From positions 242,336 through 306,335 of the forward strand of contig NW_027192195.1 in the NCBI RefSeq assembly GCF_041956535.1: 64,000 bases of DNA, written 5' to 3'. The translations under genes and the position numbers were made by a program. Below are positions 21,989 through 33,370 of the stretch, one piece after another. A model generated the notes under the pieces. That model had not been told where the DNA came from. It did no database searches and saw only the letters and a list, made by a program, of their open reading frames with translations. Position 1 is the stretch's first letter, and each line of letters starts with the position of its first letter. This stretch comes from Calcarisporiella thermophila CBS 279.70 (lineage: Eukaryota > Calcarisporiellomycota).

Positions 21989-24900
21989 TCACGTCGACAA
22001 CACGGTCCCCACGGAAATTGCGTTCATATGCTCCAAATACTTGCGCTTTTCCTCCTCCTCTTTCTGCTGCTGCTGCTGCGTCTGCTCCTCAATCTCTCTT
22101 CGCTCGGCCTCCACCTCCTCCAGCACCTCTTCTTCTGTGGCCAAACTTGGCAATGTCGTCCCCTTGCCTCCCCCTGAATTCAAACCTCCCGTGGATGGGT
22201 GGTGGCGGATCCGACTAAATTCCGCCGGGGTCGAGAGCGAATGCTGCCGACTGCGCCGGAGCGCGGGAACTGGCCGACTTGGGAGCATGGGGGGAGAGCC
22301 GCGCAGTTCTGCGCGCGGCGGAGGTGAGGGGGGGCTAAGGTTAAGGGGGAGGGAATCCGGCTGGGAATTTATTGCCGCAGAGGTGGTGTCGAGAGAAAGG
22401 GGGGGTGAGGATATGGTTGCCGATTTGGAGTACTGGTGCCGGGGAGGTTTTGCTGGTGTTGACGATGCCCCGGTGCTGAACTCGGAACTCCTTCCCTTCC
22501 CCTTGTTTTTCTCTCTCTCTCCCGCTTCGGTTTCTGCCCAATCTCCTTCCCTCTCTTCCAAGCCCTTGTCGTCTGCTGATGTCCATTCCCCCCACTGGGA
22601 TTGTGACTGATCAGCGGAAGATTGACCATTCGGTATTCTCGCCCCTGAGACTCCCTGGCTCGACGAGGTAAACAAGTTTCGCGCCGTCTCCGTTGAACTC
22701 CCCCATGAATGACTCGAGCTGCTCCCCGCAGAACGCCGCCAGGATTGTTTGATATAGCGAGAGGCCGAAACAACGGCGGATGCCGCCGTAGTCAACCGAG
22801 AATCTCGCTCCTCCCCATTCTTGTTTCGACCGGCCAGAATCCGGACCGCCATGTCCATCATCGGGCGGGATTTTTCGCGCTGTTGCTGAAAGCTGCCGCC
22901 GGACCACCGCTTGCTATCTTTAGGGAATTCGATCGGCCTGCCTCTACCCATTGGTCTTCCAGGTGTCCCGGGTGGTTTTGCCGACGCCGAAAATAGAGAG
23001 GAATCAGTCATGGTAGAGGGTGTCAGCGACGAATCATCTTCCTCATTAGCGTCTGCCTCATCTACCGAGACTAGCTGCGGAGGCGCAGTAGCAGCATCGT
23101 CCGAGTGTTGTTGATGTTGCGTCAAGGAAGACAAGGCGGGCTCACTGCCGCTTCTAGGGATCTCATTGTTCTTTTCGTGACCTTGCTGCCGGTTCACCTC
23201 CAAGGAGTCGCTGCTGTGCTCATGGAGAGCAGACTTGGCGGGCGAAACGGCGTCTGCTGCCTCCAGCGCCTTACTGGCTACACTTGTTGCGATGCTTGAG
23301 TTCGGGCGCGTGTTTGGAGTGGAGCTAACTGTGTCGGCGGAGATGTGTGTAGTGCTTGCCGATTTCGGCATGATTATGGAGGAGTGCCGCGAGGTTGGAG
23401 CCGAGGGAGAGGATTTGTGGCCCGCGGATGAGATGCTCGCAGGGGTTGACTGGGAGAGCCTCTCGTGCTCCTCCTTTTGTGCGGCTCTGGGAGTTTTTTT
23501 ATTTTTACGACGGCGCAACTCCCCATGTGCTAATTGTCGCTCTGAGGTGGATGCCTGCTCTGTTGCATCTTTATCTACATCCTCCTCTTTATTCCTCTCT
23601 TCCTTACCCAATTTGACTTTACCACCGCGGGCCTTTTGTCCCGGTTTGTCTCCCTTCTCTTCCGTAGTATTGTTTGCCGTGTCCACACGGCTGCTCGACG
23701 CCGCAGAACTTTCCGTAGAGATTGGAATGCCACTTTCCGCTGGAACAGCCTCGTCAAATATTCCACCAAGCCCTCCTGTAGGGAAAAACGGAAAGTCGTC
23801 CATATTGGGAAGGACCATAGCCTCCTGAATCATGTCCCGTATCCGCGCCTCAATCACGCTGATAATCGTGGTGGAGCGGACCTGTTTAGCAGACACGACC
23901 GGCTCGATCTCAAGATCCAGCTCAGGCATGTCGTAGAAGCCTAGCCAGAAGCGATTAGTTGGAGGGGCTTTGATACGGAGTTGCATTTTCCCGCTTAATT
24001 GTCGGATCACCACTGCAAGCACAAGTGTCATCTGGATCGGCTTCATGCGCGACGAATAACTGAAGGTTGCCACCGTTTGAAACACAACTCGGAACCCGCC
24101 TCCATACACCATGTTGAACTCGGCTGTCAGATCCCCGGTCGGCTGAATCTCCAGCAGCCGCGGATGCGTGATGAAAGGGAGACTGTCCCCTACGTGCACT
24201 TCACGCACCTGAAACTTCCCGAGAAACGATGGCCTCTTTATTTTGGTCGACTTTTTCACGATTTTTTTGACGAAATAGTCGCGCACCGCCTCCGTCTTGT
24301 AGATTCCCAGGAAGATCCGGCCCAAAATTGCGTTGAGCCATTGGGTGTGGAAGTGGTGCTCGTCCGAGTGCACCGTCTGGATCAACTCCTGGATGGCGGC
24401 CTGGTCGAATCTCGCACGTCCCCCAAGCCCCTCCACCCCCACCGAATCCTCCTGAGACATCGTGGAGGCCCTGAGCAAAGCAAAGTACCAGTCTTCTTTT
24501 TCAATAGGCCTGTCGCAAAATATATAGTAGTCGTTGCTTATCCGCGGGTCCAACATATCCTCGTCCTGCTCCTCCCTCGTCAACCGTATAGAGTTGGGCC
24601 GAAGAAAGACCTCATTATCCGGCAGATGCTCCGGATACAGCGAAACTTTGTGGAGGGATAAAACTATGACGCCCTTACAATCCATCTGCATCTCACTGTC
24701 GTATAGAAAAAGAGTGTTGAATTTGAGCACGGCGAAAAATGCATCTTTTGGACGTTTTGGGGCGGCTGGCTTGTTCTTATCCATGAAAGACTGAATTCCT
24801 TGCATCATAAGACCGCTGAGATAGCCGCCTTCCAAATTGGGTTTTGGAAGGTATTCCCGACTAACACGGATCCAGCCAGACCGGAAGCTCTGAGCATTGG

Positions 24901-25087
24901 GCGAGTCAAGAGTACCGGAATCATGATCCACGTAGTCATTTGGAACTTCGGTTTCCTCTATAGAAAAAGTTGCGGGCGGAGCTTGCAGCCAGAGTATGAA
25001 AAGGTATGCAGAGGCACAAAGGAGAAGGATCGGAATAAGCGTGAGACCGCCGAGCAGGTAAATGGCCAAGAAAGAGAGCCATCCCAT
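21989..25087 (-). CDS. NVJ2: SMP/PH-domain lipid-transfer protein at membrane contacts (Nvj2/TEX2-like)
   Basis: Single exon; 1032 aa from the ATG at 25087, chosen because the next residues are the hydrophobic membrane anchor (two hairpin-like segments, residues ~2-34). An upstream in-frame ATG at 25162 would add 25 residues. After the anchor comes a split PH-like domain with FFAVLKFNTLFLYDSEMQMDC and SLYPEHLP...EVFLRPNSIRL, then the SMP-LTD (about residues 245-440: WLNAILGRIFLGI, ...PFITHPRLLEIQPTGDL...). Family members sit at ER-vacuole/Golgi contacts and move ceramide or phospholipids. The C-terminal ~550 residues are Ser/Pro/Gln-rich and end in a Glu/Gln coiled coil. Large length is typical for Tex2-like proteins. 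Confidence 0.9.
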   Translation of the reverse strand: MGWLSFLAIYLLGGLTLIPILLLCASAYLFILWLQAPPATFSIEETEVPNDYVDHDSGTLDSPNAQSFRSGWIRVSREYLPKPNLEGGYLSGLMMQGIQSFMDKNKPAAPKRPKDAFFAVLKFNTLFLYDSEMQMDCKGVIVLSLHKVSLYPEHLPDNEVFLRPNSIRLTREEQDEDMLDPRISNDYYIFCDRPIEKEDWYFALLRASTMSQEDSVGVEGLGGRARFDQAAIQELIQTVHSDEHHFHTQWLNAILGRIFLGIYKTEAVRDYFVKKIVKKSTKIKRPSFLGKFQVREVHVGDSLPFITHPRLLEIQPTGDLTAEFNMVYGGGFRVVFQTVATFSYSSRMKPIQMTLVLAVVIRQLSGKMQLRIKAPPTNRFWLGFYDMPELDLEIEPVVSAKQVRSTTIISVIEARIRDMIQEAMVLPNMDDFPFFPTGGLGGIFDEAVPAESGIPISTESSAASSSRVDTANNTTEEKGDKPGQKARGGKVKLGKEERNKEEDVDKDATEQASTSERQLAHGELRRRKNKKTPRAAQKEEHERLSQSTPASISSAGHKSSPSAPTSRHSSIIMPKSASTTHISADTVSSTPNTRPNSSIATSVASKALEAADAVSPAKSALHEHSSDSLEVNRQQGHEKNNEIPRSGSEPALSSLTQHQQHSDDAATAPPQLVSVDEADANEEDDSSLTPSTMTDSSLFSASAKPPGTPGRPMGRGRPIEFPKDSKRWSGGSFQQQREKSRPMMDMAVRILAGRNKNGEERDSRLTTAASAVVSASRYIKQSWRRSAGSSSSHSWGSSTETARNLFTSSSQGVSGARIPNGQSSADQSQSQWGEWTSADDKGLEEREGDWAETEAGEREKNKGKGRSSEFSTGASSTPAKPPRHQYSKSATISSPPLSLDTTSAAINSQPDSLPLNLSPPSPPPRAELRGSPPMLPSRPVPALRRSRQHSLSTPAEFSRIRHHPSTGGLNSGGGKGTTLPSLATEEEVLEEVEAERREIEEQTQQQQQKEEEEKRKYLEHMNAISVGTVLST

Positions 25088-25584
25088 TATAGAGCAACAG
25101 GAAAATAGTTTTTTTAATAAAAAAAGAGTAATTAAAGGAGATTGATAATGATTTAGGAACAAATAAATAATATATTATGGCTGCCGGTTGCGGAGCATAT
25201 TTCAACTAGCATACTAATGGGATGGGGCTGCTAATCTTTTATACTTCAGCGAAAGTTATGTAAAGAGAGAAAGGTGGCATAGGAAACGGTGCCAAAACTT
25301 TCTATCCCCGCACGGTTGGCAAAGAAAATTCCTGAGCCCTTTGGGCAATTTCAAATCGGTTGGGCAGACCATGATCAAAGAGTTTATCAGGTAAAATGGA
25401 CAACTTATATAATATAATACAAGGAAACATTTCCACGAGAAAGCGGGATAAAGATAGGAATAGACAGAGACTAAAGATACGGATCTAGGGTGGTTAGGGA
25501 ATTGTATGAAAGAGGTATTATGAAGTAAAATTTTAAAGTGACTCCCCTTAGAGTGACTTATAGAAACATAGAGGATATGCGCTC
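25088..25584. other. Intergenic between COG7-like and NVJ2-like genes
   Basis: About 500 bp of AT-rich DNA between two minus-strand genes. The region includes the 3' end of the COG7-like gene and the NVJ2 promoter, with no coding evidence. In particular, no continuation of COG7 is visible here. Confidence 0.4.
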
Positions 25585-26160
25585 TTAATCATGAGCTTGG
25601 CTCAACATCTGATCTAACACCTTCAGTCGCTGCACTGTCTCTTCAGTGCCCTGTTCTATTTTTCCAATCTCGCCTTGCACCTTTTCTATATCTCCTCCCA
25701 AACGTCGTGCCTCTTCTTTCATCCGTTGTAAATCATACATCACTCTTGGCATATTTTTGAATATTTCCCCTGTCTGCTGTGTTAGCCTCTCTGTCACCTC
25801 TTTACTCAATAGCTGTAGTCGCATCACAATCATCGTTGCATGTTGCTCCAGGCTCACCCCCTCGACCATATCTTCGCCTTGGGAGGATGTTTGTGATTGG
25901 GGATGCTGTGATTTTGATTCACTCGATGGATCAAGAAATTCTTCGGCCTCGGGGAGACTTAATGTAGAGCCAGAGCGAGAGAGTTGCGCGGATGTAGAGG
26001 AGATGGGGACTGCGGAGAGTGCATCGTTAATCCACGTACGAAGATCGAAGTTATCAGAGAGGAAATCTGTATAATCAATCTGTGAGAAGTTGGAGCTGAT
26101 AGATCTGCCTTCTGAAGCCGCCATGGGTGGTGATTTGGGAGTAGTCTTGACTTCGCTCAT
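25585..26160 (-). CDS. COG7: COG complex subunit 7, N-terminal domain only
   Basis: Single exon, 191 aa. The sequence DYTDFLSDNFDLRTWIN near residue 29 and the coiled-coil MIVMRLQLLSKEVTERL...IFKNMPRVMYDLQRMKEEARRL...EIGKIEQGTE...LKVLDQML match the N-terminal part of COG7, a lobe B subunit of the conserved oligomeric Golgi tethering complex. Animal COG7 is around 770 aa and yeast Cog7 about 280, so this one is very short and stops after one coiled-coil region. The stop is a clean TAA after AHD with no usable donor just before it and no matching exon downstream. It is therefore either a genuinely reduced fungal subunit or a truncated gene. Confidence 0.75.
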   Translation of the reverse strand: MSEVKTTPKSPPMAASEGRSISSNFSQIDYTDFLSDNFDLRTWINDALSAVPISSTSAQLSRSGSTLSLPEAEEFLDPSSESKSQHPQSQTSSQGEDMVEGVSLEQHATMIVMRLQLLSKEVTERLTQQTGEIFKNMPRVMYDLQRMKEEARRLGGDIEKVQGEIGKIEQGTEETVQRLKVLDQMLSQAHD

Positions 26161-26464
26161 TGTTATTTCAACTCGTTATTTAGATGCAGTGTGGTTTCAA
26201 CTTCTACCAAGAAAGCACTGAACTCGTCAAGTTATAATCCAAATCAGAATATCTGAAATCATATATAAAGATTAGATACTTCACTTACGCGGTTATAATA
26301 ATATTTTATTTACAGTTCGAAGATGCAATGAGATCGAGGAATTAAACCATATCCAAAGAAAAATGAAACACAAAAAGGAAAAAGAAGAAAGAAAATTTAA
26401 GTCGCTACAGCAATCGAAGTAAAAACACTAAAGAATGAGAAAAGCAAAGTGGTTGAGCAGAAGT

Positions 26465-27735
26465 TCAAGTAGATTTAGACAAGTTGATATAGCTCGATGA
26501 TGCAGCCTCGTATTCTGAAACGAAGAATTCTTTTTGGTTTTTCTGCATGAATCTGGTTATATAAGGAGCGGGGGAGGAGAGGGAGGTTAGGCATGCAAAA
26601 AAAAATTGTAACAATTCCAGATTTATTACTTCATGAACTCGATAAGGTATTCTCGCAAGACGTCTACCGATTCCTGATCCATGCTTGTTTGTGCGATTAG
26701 TTGCGGAAGTTGAACAAAGAGTCGAAGTAAATGCTCTGCACCATAGACATCCGCAGGTTCCTTATCAGGCGAGCTCTTCCGGATATCACCATATTGATTA
26801 CGTTCAAAGCGGTAGAGGAGCAAATTGCCAAGTGCTTTGTTGAAATAGAGCCGTATACCATCGATAACTTCACCGAGAATCCCATCAGGTTGACCACTGA
26901 ATTTCACAAATATAGCATAAATACAGTGGAAATATCGAAGCAGAAAATAAAAGAGAGCTCACCTTGTATTGCCTTTTTTCGAGTCCGCAAACAAATCTAA
27001 TATCTTGTTCACGCATGGCTCACGAGGTAACGGAACAAGCTATTAAAAGCAGAGTATATGAAAAATACTTTACTTTTGGGTGCCTAATTTTGACATATTA
27101 CCTGTTGATTTTTTGTTACGTTCTCCCAGTCATCAACCAATTGAATCTTGAGCGATTCGGGAATAGCCACCTGAATTTCTGGCCGTTTCACATTCTCATC
27201 CTCCTAGAACAGGTGGCAATATTAACGAACTTGACAAACACCCAATAATTATTGCAATATACCGTTGTTTGATCTCGAGTCCTCTTACGACCGCGATCCG
27301 ATCCGGCATCGGATGTAGTCTCTCGTTTTGGAGCTGATTTTTTCCGTGTATGCAACTCTTTCAACTGCTGCTGTTTTGCTAAATTTTCATCATTCCATTT
27401 CAGCACGCGCTCTTCGTGCACCCATTCGTCCCATCTATCCAATTATTGAAAGAAAATGAGTGGATTCGCGTGTAAATATAATTGATGGACATTACGAATT
27501 CTTCCAGCCACGGTAGTGCACAAAATAATGCGGGCCTTCTCTCTCCTCTCCCTCTTGCTTTTCTTCGCTTTCCTTCGTCCGGAATTCTGCCTTGAGTATC
27601 TGTGAAAATAATTAATAAATTTAAAGATTGAAATTAATAAGAAAAAAATGCTACCTTAGCCTCGTAGATCAGAGGCCCATGAAAGCATAAAATCCTCTCT
27701 CCTTCTTCAAAATTGAGCTTTTTGTCTTGGGGCAT
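26465..27735 (-). CDS. EAF3: Chromodomain/MRG-domain protein (Eaf3/MRG15)
   Basis: Seven exons: 27735-27655, 27599-27496, 27434-27263, 27203-27102, 27039-26963, 26896-26630 and 26552-26465 (296 aa). Subunit of NuA4 acetyltransferase and Rpd3S deacetylase that reads H3K36 methylation. The chromo barrel reads NFEEGERILCFHGPLIYEAKIL...HYFVHYRGWKNSWDEWV; a basic linker follows; the MRG domain has RLYFNKALGNLLLYRFERNQY and YGAEHLLRLFVQLPQLI. A reading that stops at 26626 after EFMK loses the end of the MRG domain; an intron with donor GTAATA, a CTAAC branch and acceptor ACCAG restores FMQKNQKEFFVSEYEAASSSY, which matches family C-termini. Divergent from RSE1. Confidence 0.92.
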
Positions 27736-27925
27736 CGTTCTGTCCTCTCCGATCGAATACGAGAAATAAATTGTTTTAAAAAGAAATACATTGAATTTCG
27801 GATGACGTTGACGTTGTTTACCGCGTTTTTTATAATTTAACCCTATTAGCGTTTTACGTTCGATCTCGCTGCATCTTGTATATAGTCCCTAATACAGAGA
27901 CGTCTCTGCTGAGGATCCAGGTCAA
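27736..27925. promoter_or_regulatory. Bidirectional promoter EAF3/RSE1
   Basis: 190 bp separate the divergent start codons. The interval is AT-rich in the EAF3-proximal half and contains TGACGTTGACG near 27803. No clear TATA box. Confidence 0.5.
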
Positions 27926-30900
27926 ATGTTCCTCTACAATCTCACCTTGGAGCCGTCTGCGGCCATTTCGCAGGCAATCCTTGGGAACTTCTCCGGAACG
28001 AAGCAACAAGAGATCATCGTATCTCATCAATCGAGCCTCGAGCTTCTTCGGCCCGATCCTAACACAGGCAAAGTTCATCATGTTCTCGCACACGAGGTAT
28101 TTGGTATAATAAGATCGCTCTCACCATTCCGATTGACTGGTGGATCTAAAGGTAGGCTCACCTTTCACTTTTTCTGAGTATGCTCAAACCAGATAATAAT
28201 ATGCCTCTCCATTTATAGATTATATAATTGTGGGCTCTGACTCGGGAAGAATTGTGATCCTGGAGTATAATCCTGAGAAAAATCAGTTTGATAAAGTGCA
28301 TCAAGAGACTTATGGCAAGACGGGATGTCGGCGTCTAGTCCCGGGACAATATCTGGCAACAGATCCGAAAGGAAGAGCTGTCATGATTGGTTAGCTGACA
28401 ACAAATTGGCTGTTTAGCTATTTTTCCCCCTCCCTAACTAAGACAAATTATGACTATAGGTGCAATTGAAAAGCAAAAACTAGTCTATGTATTGAATCGC
28501 GATTCTGCCGCTAATCTCACAATCTCCTCACCCCTCGAAGCACACAAATCGTATACGCTTGTTCATCACCTGGTTGGTGTCGACGTAGGTTTTGAAAATC
28601 CACTGTTTGCATGCATCGAAATCGACTACTCTGATGTGGACCAAGACTCCACAGGAGAAGCGTTCCAGAATATGGAGAAATTGCTTACATATTATGAACT
28701 TGACCTTGGACTCAACCATGTTGTGCGCAAGTGGAGTGATGCTATTGATAAACGCTCTAATATGCTCTTTGCCGTGCCTGGTGGAAACGATGGGCCTTCG
28801 GGCGTGTTGGTTTGTTCAGAGGGCTATATCACATATCGGCACCAGGATGTTCCTGAGCACCGTGTTCCAATTCCTCGAAGGAATGCTCCGCTCGATGGCT
28901 CGCAAAGAGGGCTGATGATCGTCTCTGGAGCTATCCTGAAAATGAAAGGAGTTTTCTTCTTTTTATTACAGAGTGAATTGGGGGACTTGTATAAGGTATC
29001 GATTGACTACGAAAAGGGGCAGGTCACCAACCTCCGTATCAAATATTTTGACACAGTGCCGGTTGCCTCGTCTTTGTGCGTCTTAAAGAGTGGCTTCCTC
29101 TTTGTTGCTTCTGAGTATGGAAATCACCAGACTTATCAGTTTGTAAGCCTCGGTGATGACAATGAGGATACGGAGTATAACAGCGTCGACTTTATGTCGG
29201 ACGACATTCAGTCTTCAGATCTCCCGTCGGTCTTCATCCACCCACGAGCCCCCAAAAATTTATATCTTGTGGACGAGCGCGAGAGCTTGTCCCCATTGCT
29301 GGACCTAAAAGTACATAATCTAACGGACGAGGACACACCGCAAATGTATGCGCTCTGTGGACGGGGCTCCCGCTCTACTTTCCGCGTACTACGGCACGGA
29401 TTAGAGGTGACGGAGGTGGCCTCATCGGAGCTCCCGGGGAAACCCAATGCAATCTGGACAACTAAACTGCGTTCCACGGATCAATTCGATTCCTACATCG
29501 TGGTGTCCTTCTTGGATCAGACCTTGGTTCTCTCTATCGGCGAGTCAGCGGAAGAAGTGACTGATTCCGGATTCACACAAGATGCTCCAACCCTGGCGGT
29601 GCAACAGCTTGGCGATGACGCCCTAGTGCAGGTATATCCCCATGGCGTTCGGCACATAAGAGCCGACGGTCGAGTGAATGAGTGGAAGACGCCTAGTAAC
29701 CGCACCATTGTGCGCGCTTCTACGAACACACGCCAAGTTGTCATCGCTCTATCAAGTGCAGAAATAGTGTATTTCGAGCTGGACAATTTGGGACAGCTGA
29801 ATGAATTCCAGGAGAGGAAGGACATGGCCATGGGAGTGACAAGCTTGAGCGTGGGGGTGGTTCCAGAAGGGCGCCAAAGATCGAAATTCTTGGCGGTGGG
29901 ATGTGAGGATTTGACGGTCCGAATCTTCAGTCTCGACCCGGAGAGTTGTATGGAGCAATTAAGTGTGCAGGCTGTCAATGCAGTCCCTACTTCTCTCTGC
30001 ATTGCTGAAATGATGGATCAGCCTGGACTTGCTATAGGAACTACCTACCTTAGCATTGGCCTACAGAACGGTGTGATGCTACGATCGGTGCTTGATGATA
30101 TCACGGGTGGCCTCTCAGAAACACGCACACGCTTCCTTGGTGCACGTGCAATCAAACTCCACCATGTGAAGATCCAAGGGAACCCGGCTGTCCTGGCACT
30201 ATCAACCCAACCCTGGCTTATTTATACCTTCCAGGGAAGACTACATACAACGCCTCTTACGTACCACGCGTTGGAGTTTGCCTCTGGATTTTCCTCGGAA
30301 GAGCACTCGGAGGGAATCGTGGCCATTTCTGGAGATACACTGAGCATTTTGACACTGGAGAAGTTGGGAACGGTGCTGAGCCAGTCGAGCATTCCCCTGA
30401 AGTACACGCCACGGCGTATGTTATTGCACCCCGACACGCGGAATTTCGTGATTATCGAATCCGACCACAATACATATTCATCAGACGAATTAAGGAGAAT
30501 AAGGGGAGACGACGTGGTGGATGGCGAGGCCGAGGAAATCCCCCCCGAGATCATAGGACTACCGCGAGCACCGGCTGGAAGGTGGGGGTCCTGTATACGC
30601 ATTCTGAACCCCTTGCAGGGTGAAACTGTGTCGATGCTTGAGCTCGAGGGAAATGAAGCAGCCTTTAGCATGGCCATTGTACAGTTCCAGAGCCAAGGCG
30701 GCGAAGCTTTTCTGGTGGTGGGAACAGCTAAAGATCTGATTTTAGCGCCACGATCCTTCTCTGCCGCCTACATCCACATCTACCGATTTACCGAGGAGGG
30801 CAAGACTATCGAGCTACTGCATAAGACACAGGTCGAGGACATCCCTTTGGCGTTCGTGGGCTTCCAGGGCCGTTTGCTCGCTGGTGTCGGCAAGCTCTTA

Positions 30901-31711
30901 CGAATTTACGATGTGGGTAAACGCAAGCTTCTCCGAAAATGCGAGTGCAAATCCATCCCCACTTGCATCGTTGCTCTGCACACCCAGGGCAACCGAATAG
31001 TAGCTGCCGATATCCAGGAGTCCATGCACTTCGCCGTCTACCGCCACGCGGAAAATCGAATTCACGTGTTTGCCGACGATACCACACCCCGCTGGATGAC
31101 GGCGAGTGTGATGCTCGACTATGAGACGGTTGCCGGGGGCGATAAGTTCGGAAACGTCTTCGTGGACCGGTTGCCCCCCGGGCTCAGCGAACAGATGGAG
31201 GACACCACCTTGGGCGGAAATTTCTCGGTGCAAAAGTCGTATTTGAATGGGGCGCCTAATAGAGTAAGCTCAATACGGAAGACCTAAAAATCACTCCATA
31301 TGCTGACCGCCGTTATTGTAGTTGCAAAATCTTGTCCACTTCCATGTTGGCGACATCGTCACCTCTATCCAGCGTGCAACTTTAGTCCCTGGTGGCCGCG
31401 AGGTCCTGGTATGCGCCACTCATCTTGGCAGCATCCGTGTGGTCATCCCGTTCGCCACCCGCGAAGATGTGGATTTCTTCCAGACGCTGGAGATGCATGT
31501 GCGTCAAGAGACAGCATCACTCATTGGGCGGGACCAACTTGCATACCGAAGCTACTATGTTCCTGTGAAGGGGGCTGTAGACGGGGATTTGGTCGAGCTC
31601 TATAACCTGTTACCGCCCGAGAAACGACGAGCCATTGCCGTGGAAATGGATCGAACCACCGGCGAAATACAGAAGAAAGTAGAGGATATGAGGGTGCGCG
31701 CTGCATTTTAA
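27926..31711 (+). CDS. RSE1: SF3b complex subunit Rse1/SF3B3 (SAP130)
   Basis: Exons 27926-28151, 28219-28389, 28460-31263 and 31322-31711 (1196 aa). Scaffold of the U2 snRNP SF3b complex for branch-site recognition. The start MFLYNLTL and the strings [49 protein letters not shown] and [22 protein letters not shown] are near-identical to the family, and the end has [16 protein letters not shown] and a [15 protein letters not shown] region. The length matches (about 1200). The structure is three WD40 beta-propellers and no trans-membrane parts. Intron 2 uses donor GTTAGC. Exon 3 is 2804 nt, long for this window. Confidence 0.97.
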
Positions 31712-31883
31712 TCACTTTTAATTTGACTCTTTGTTTTTTATTTCCTAACTGTTTCTCAAGGTTCAAATAAAATTTTGGAAAATAACGTGTTTTTCGTTGA
31801 CAGATTCTCGTGTTCTCTTCGTTACACTTGAAATTATCGTTAAGCTAACGTCGGTCGACATTCTTTTGCATTGCACCATCAAA

Positions 31884-32660
31884 ATGTCTATGGACAAACT
31901 GATTAATGTTAGATCTAGACTGTGTTATCCATCGGCGGAAAGAACCAAAGGCCCAATCGTCGAGAATCTTAAATTGCTCTTTGATGATTCATTTCAAAAT
32001 GGTAGGCAAAGGAATGGAATTGAATATTTGGAATCTACCCATTGAATTAATTTTATTTTTTGTTTGGACATTGGAGTCCTTGAGGTCTGTTCCGGCACTG
32101 GTCAGCATGTTGCCTACTTTGCTTCCAACTTCCCAGCCATTACCTTCCAGCCATCCGAATATGACAGGACTTTTTTTGACTCCATCAAGACCTACTTACC
32201 CGGTGGTCCCGCACCCATTTTCCTCGACGCTGGCGACGCATCGTGCTGGAGTAGTTTACCACGGAAGACCTACGATGCTGTGATTGCTACCAATCTCACG
32301 CATGTGGCTCCATTTTCCGTCACAAAGGGGCTCCTGGAGGGGTCCAGTGAGGTGCTAAGACCGGAAGGGCTACTTATAGTTTACGGAGCTTTCAAAATCA
32401 ACAATAGCTACACGGCAGAGAGCAATCGAAAGGTATGCCAAGCCTTATACTGTCATATAGGATGCAGGCCTCTTCTCGCCCAATACGCTGACGCTGGACT
32501 TGCTATCTAGTTTGACGAGGCTCTCAAGGAAAGAGACCCCGATTGGGGACTTCGAGATATCAGCGAGGTGGATTCTATCGCTGAACAGCACGGCCTGCTT
32601 CGGACGAGACTCTGGGACATGCCGTCGAATAATTTTATGGCCGTCTTTAAGAAGACCTAG
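31884..32660 (+). CDS. DUF938/METTL26-type methyltransferase
   Basis: Exons 31884-32001, 32077-32432 and 32511-32660 (207 aa). A small class I SAM-dependent methyltransferase. Motif I VLEVCSGTGQHVAYFA (residue ~40) and the family phrases QPSEYD, TNLTHVAPF and GAFKINNSYTAESN match the DUF938 family (human METTL26), whose substrate is unknown. The first splice (aat g|tc ctt) creates N-VLEVCSGTG directly; it uses a GAG acceptor, which is weaker than TAG/CAG. End is FMAVFKKT. Length is normal (~200 aa). Confidence 0.88.
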
Positions 32661-33370
32661 TTTGCTATCAATAAACCGTCCAAGCGGACCCTGCCCTAGA
32701 CTCCTCTCCGGCAAATGCTCCGATGATGCGGAGTCTATGGTCGCAGTTTAATTTATACAAAGAGGCATTCAAAGTCATGCAATGAATTCCCGGTAAATGA
32801 AACGGAGAATTATCCGAGTTTTGGTTTGACTTTCATAACTTCCTATTTCTGTCAACACGCGATTTAACCCAGGGCCGCCAAAAAGATATACTATTAAAAA
32901 ACATGTCGTATGAATTTGGTAGAGAAGCTCGAAGTAGAATGTGGATTGAAAAAAAAAAGAAAAAAATCAAATTAAAAGAAAAAAAAATTATACAATTGTT
33001 TGTCTAATATAATTAAACAAAAAAGAAGAGATAAAGGAAAAAAAAAAAAGAGCACTGCAATAATAGATAAGAAAAAAAATAGATAAAAAAGTTATGTTCG
33101 TAGCATAAAAAAAGTCCTTGGAAAAATGAAGAAAAAAAAAGCGATGAGAAAAAATATAAAATATAAAAGAATACATAATTGGATTCATAAAGGATACTAT
33201 AACAGATTTGAAGAAAAAGTATTCTTCGCGCCCCCTATCCCACATTACAACAAATGGATGCTAAAGGTCGGCAAGAGCCAGCCCTCTTGTACAAGAAAGC
33301 CACAGAACCACTTGAGAAGTGAGGGAGAGTAAGTTGATCGGCTAAACAACCCCGCATGGCCCATGTTTCT
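32661..33370. other. Convergent, A-rich 3' region
   Basis: 710 bp between converging genes. Positions 32950-33140 are extremely A-rich on the plus strand, with runs of A5-A10. No supported gene or RNA. Confidence 0.4.

Noticed and set aside
23235-24661. Long plus-strand frames opposite the SMP-domain gene
   Set aside because: Antisense shadows of the 1032-aa frame; no independent features.
33100-33250. Lys-rich open frame in the A-rich stretch
   Set aside because: Composition artefact of A-rich DNA.
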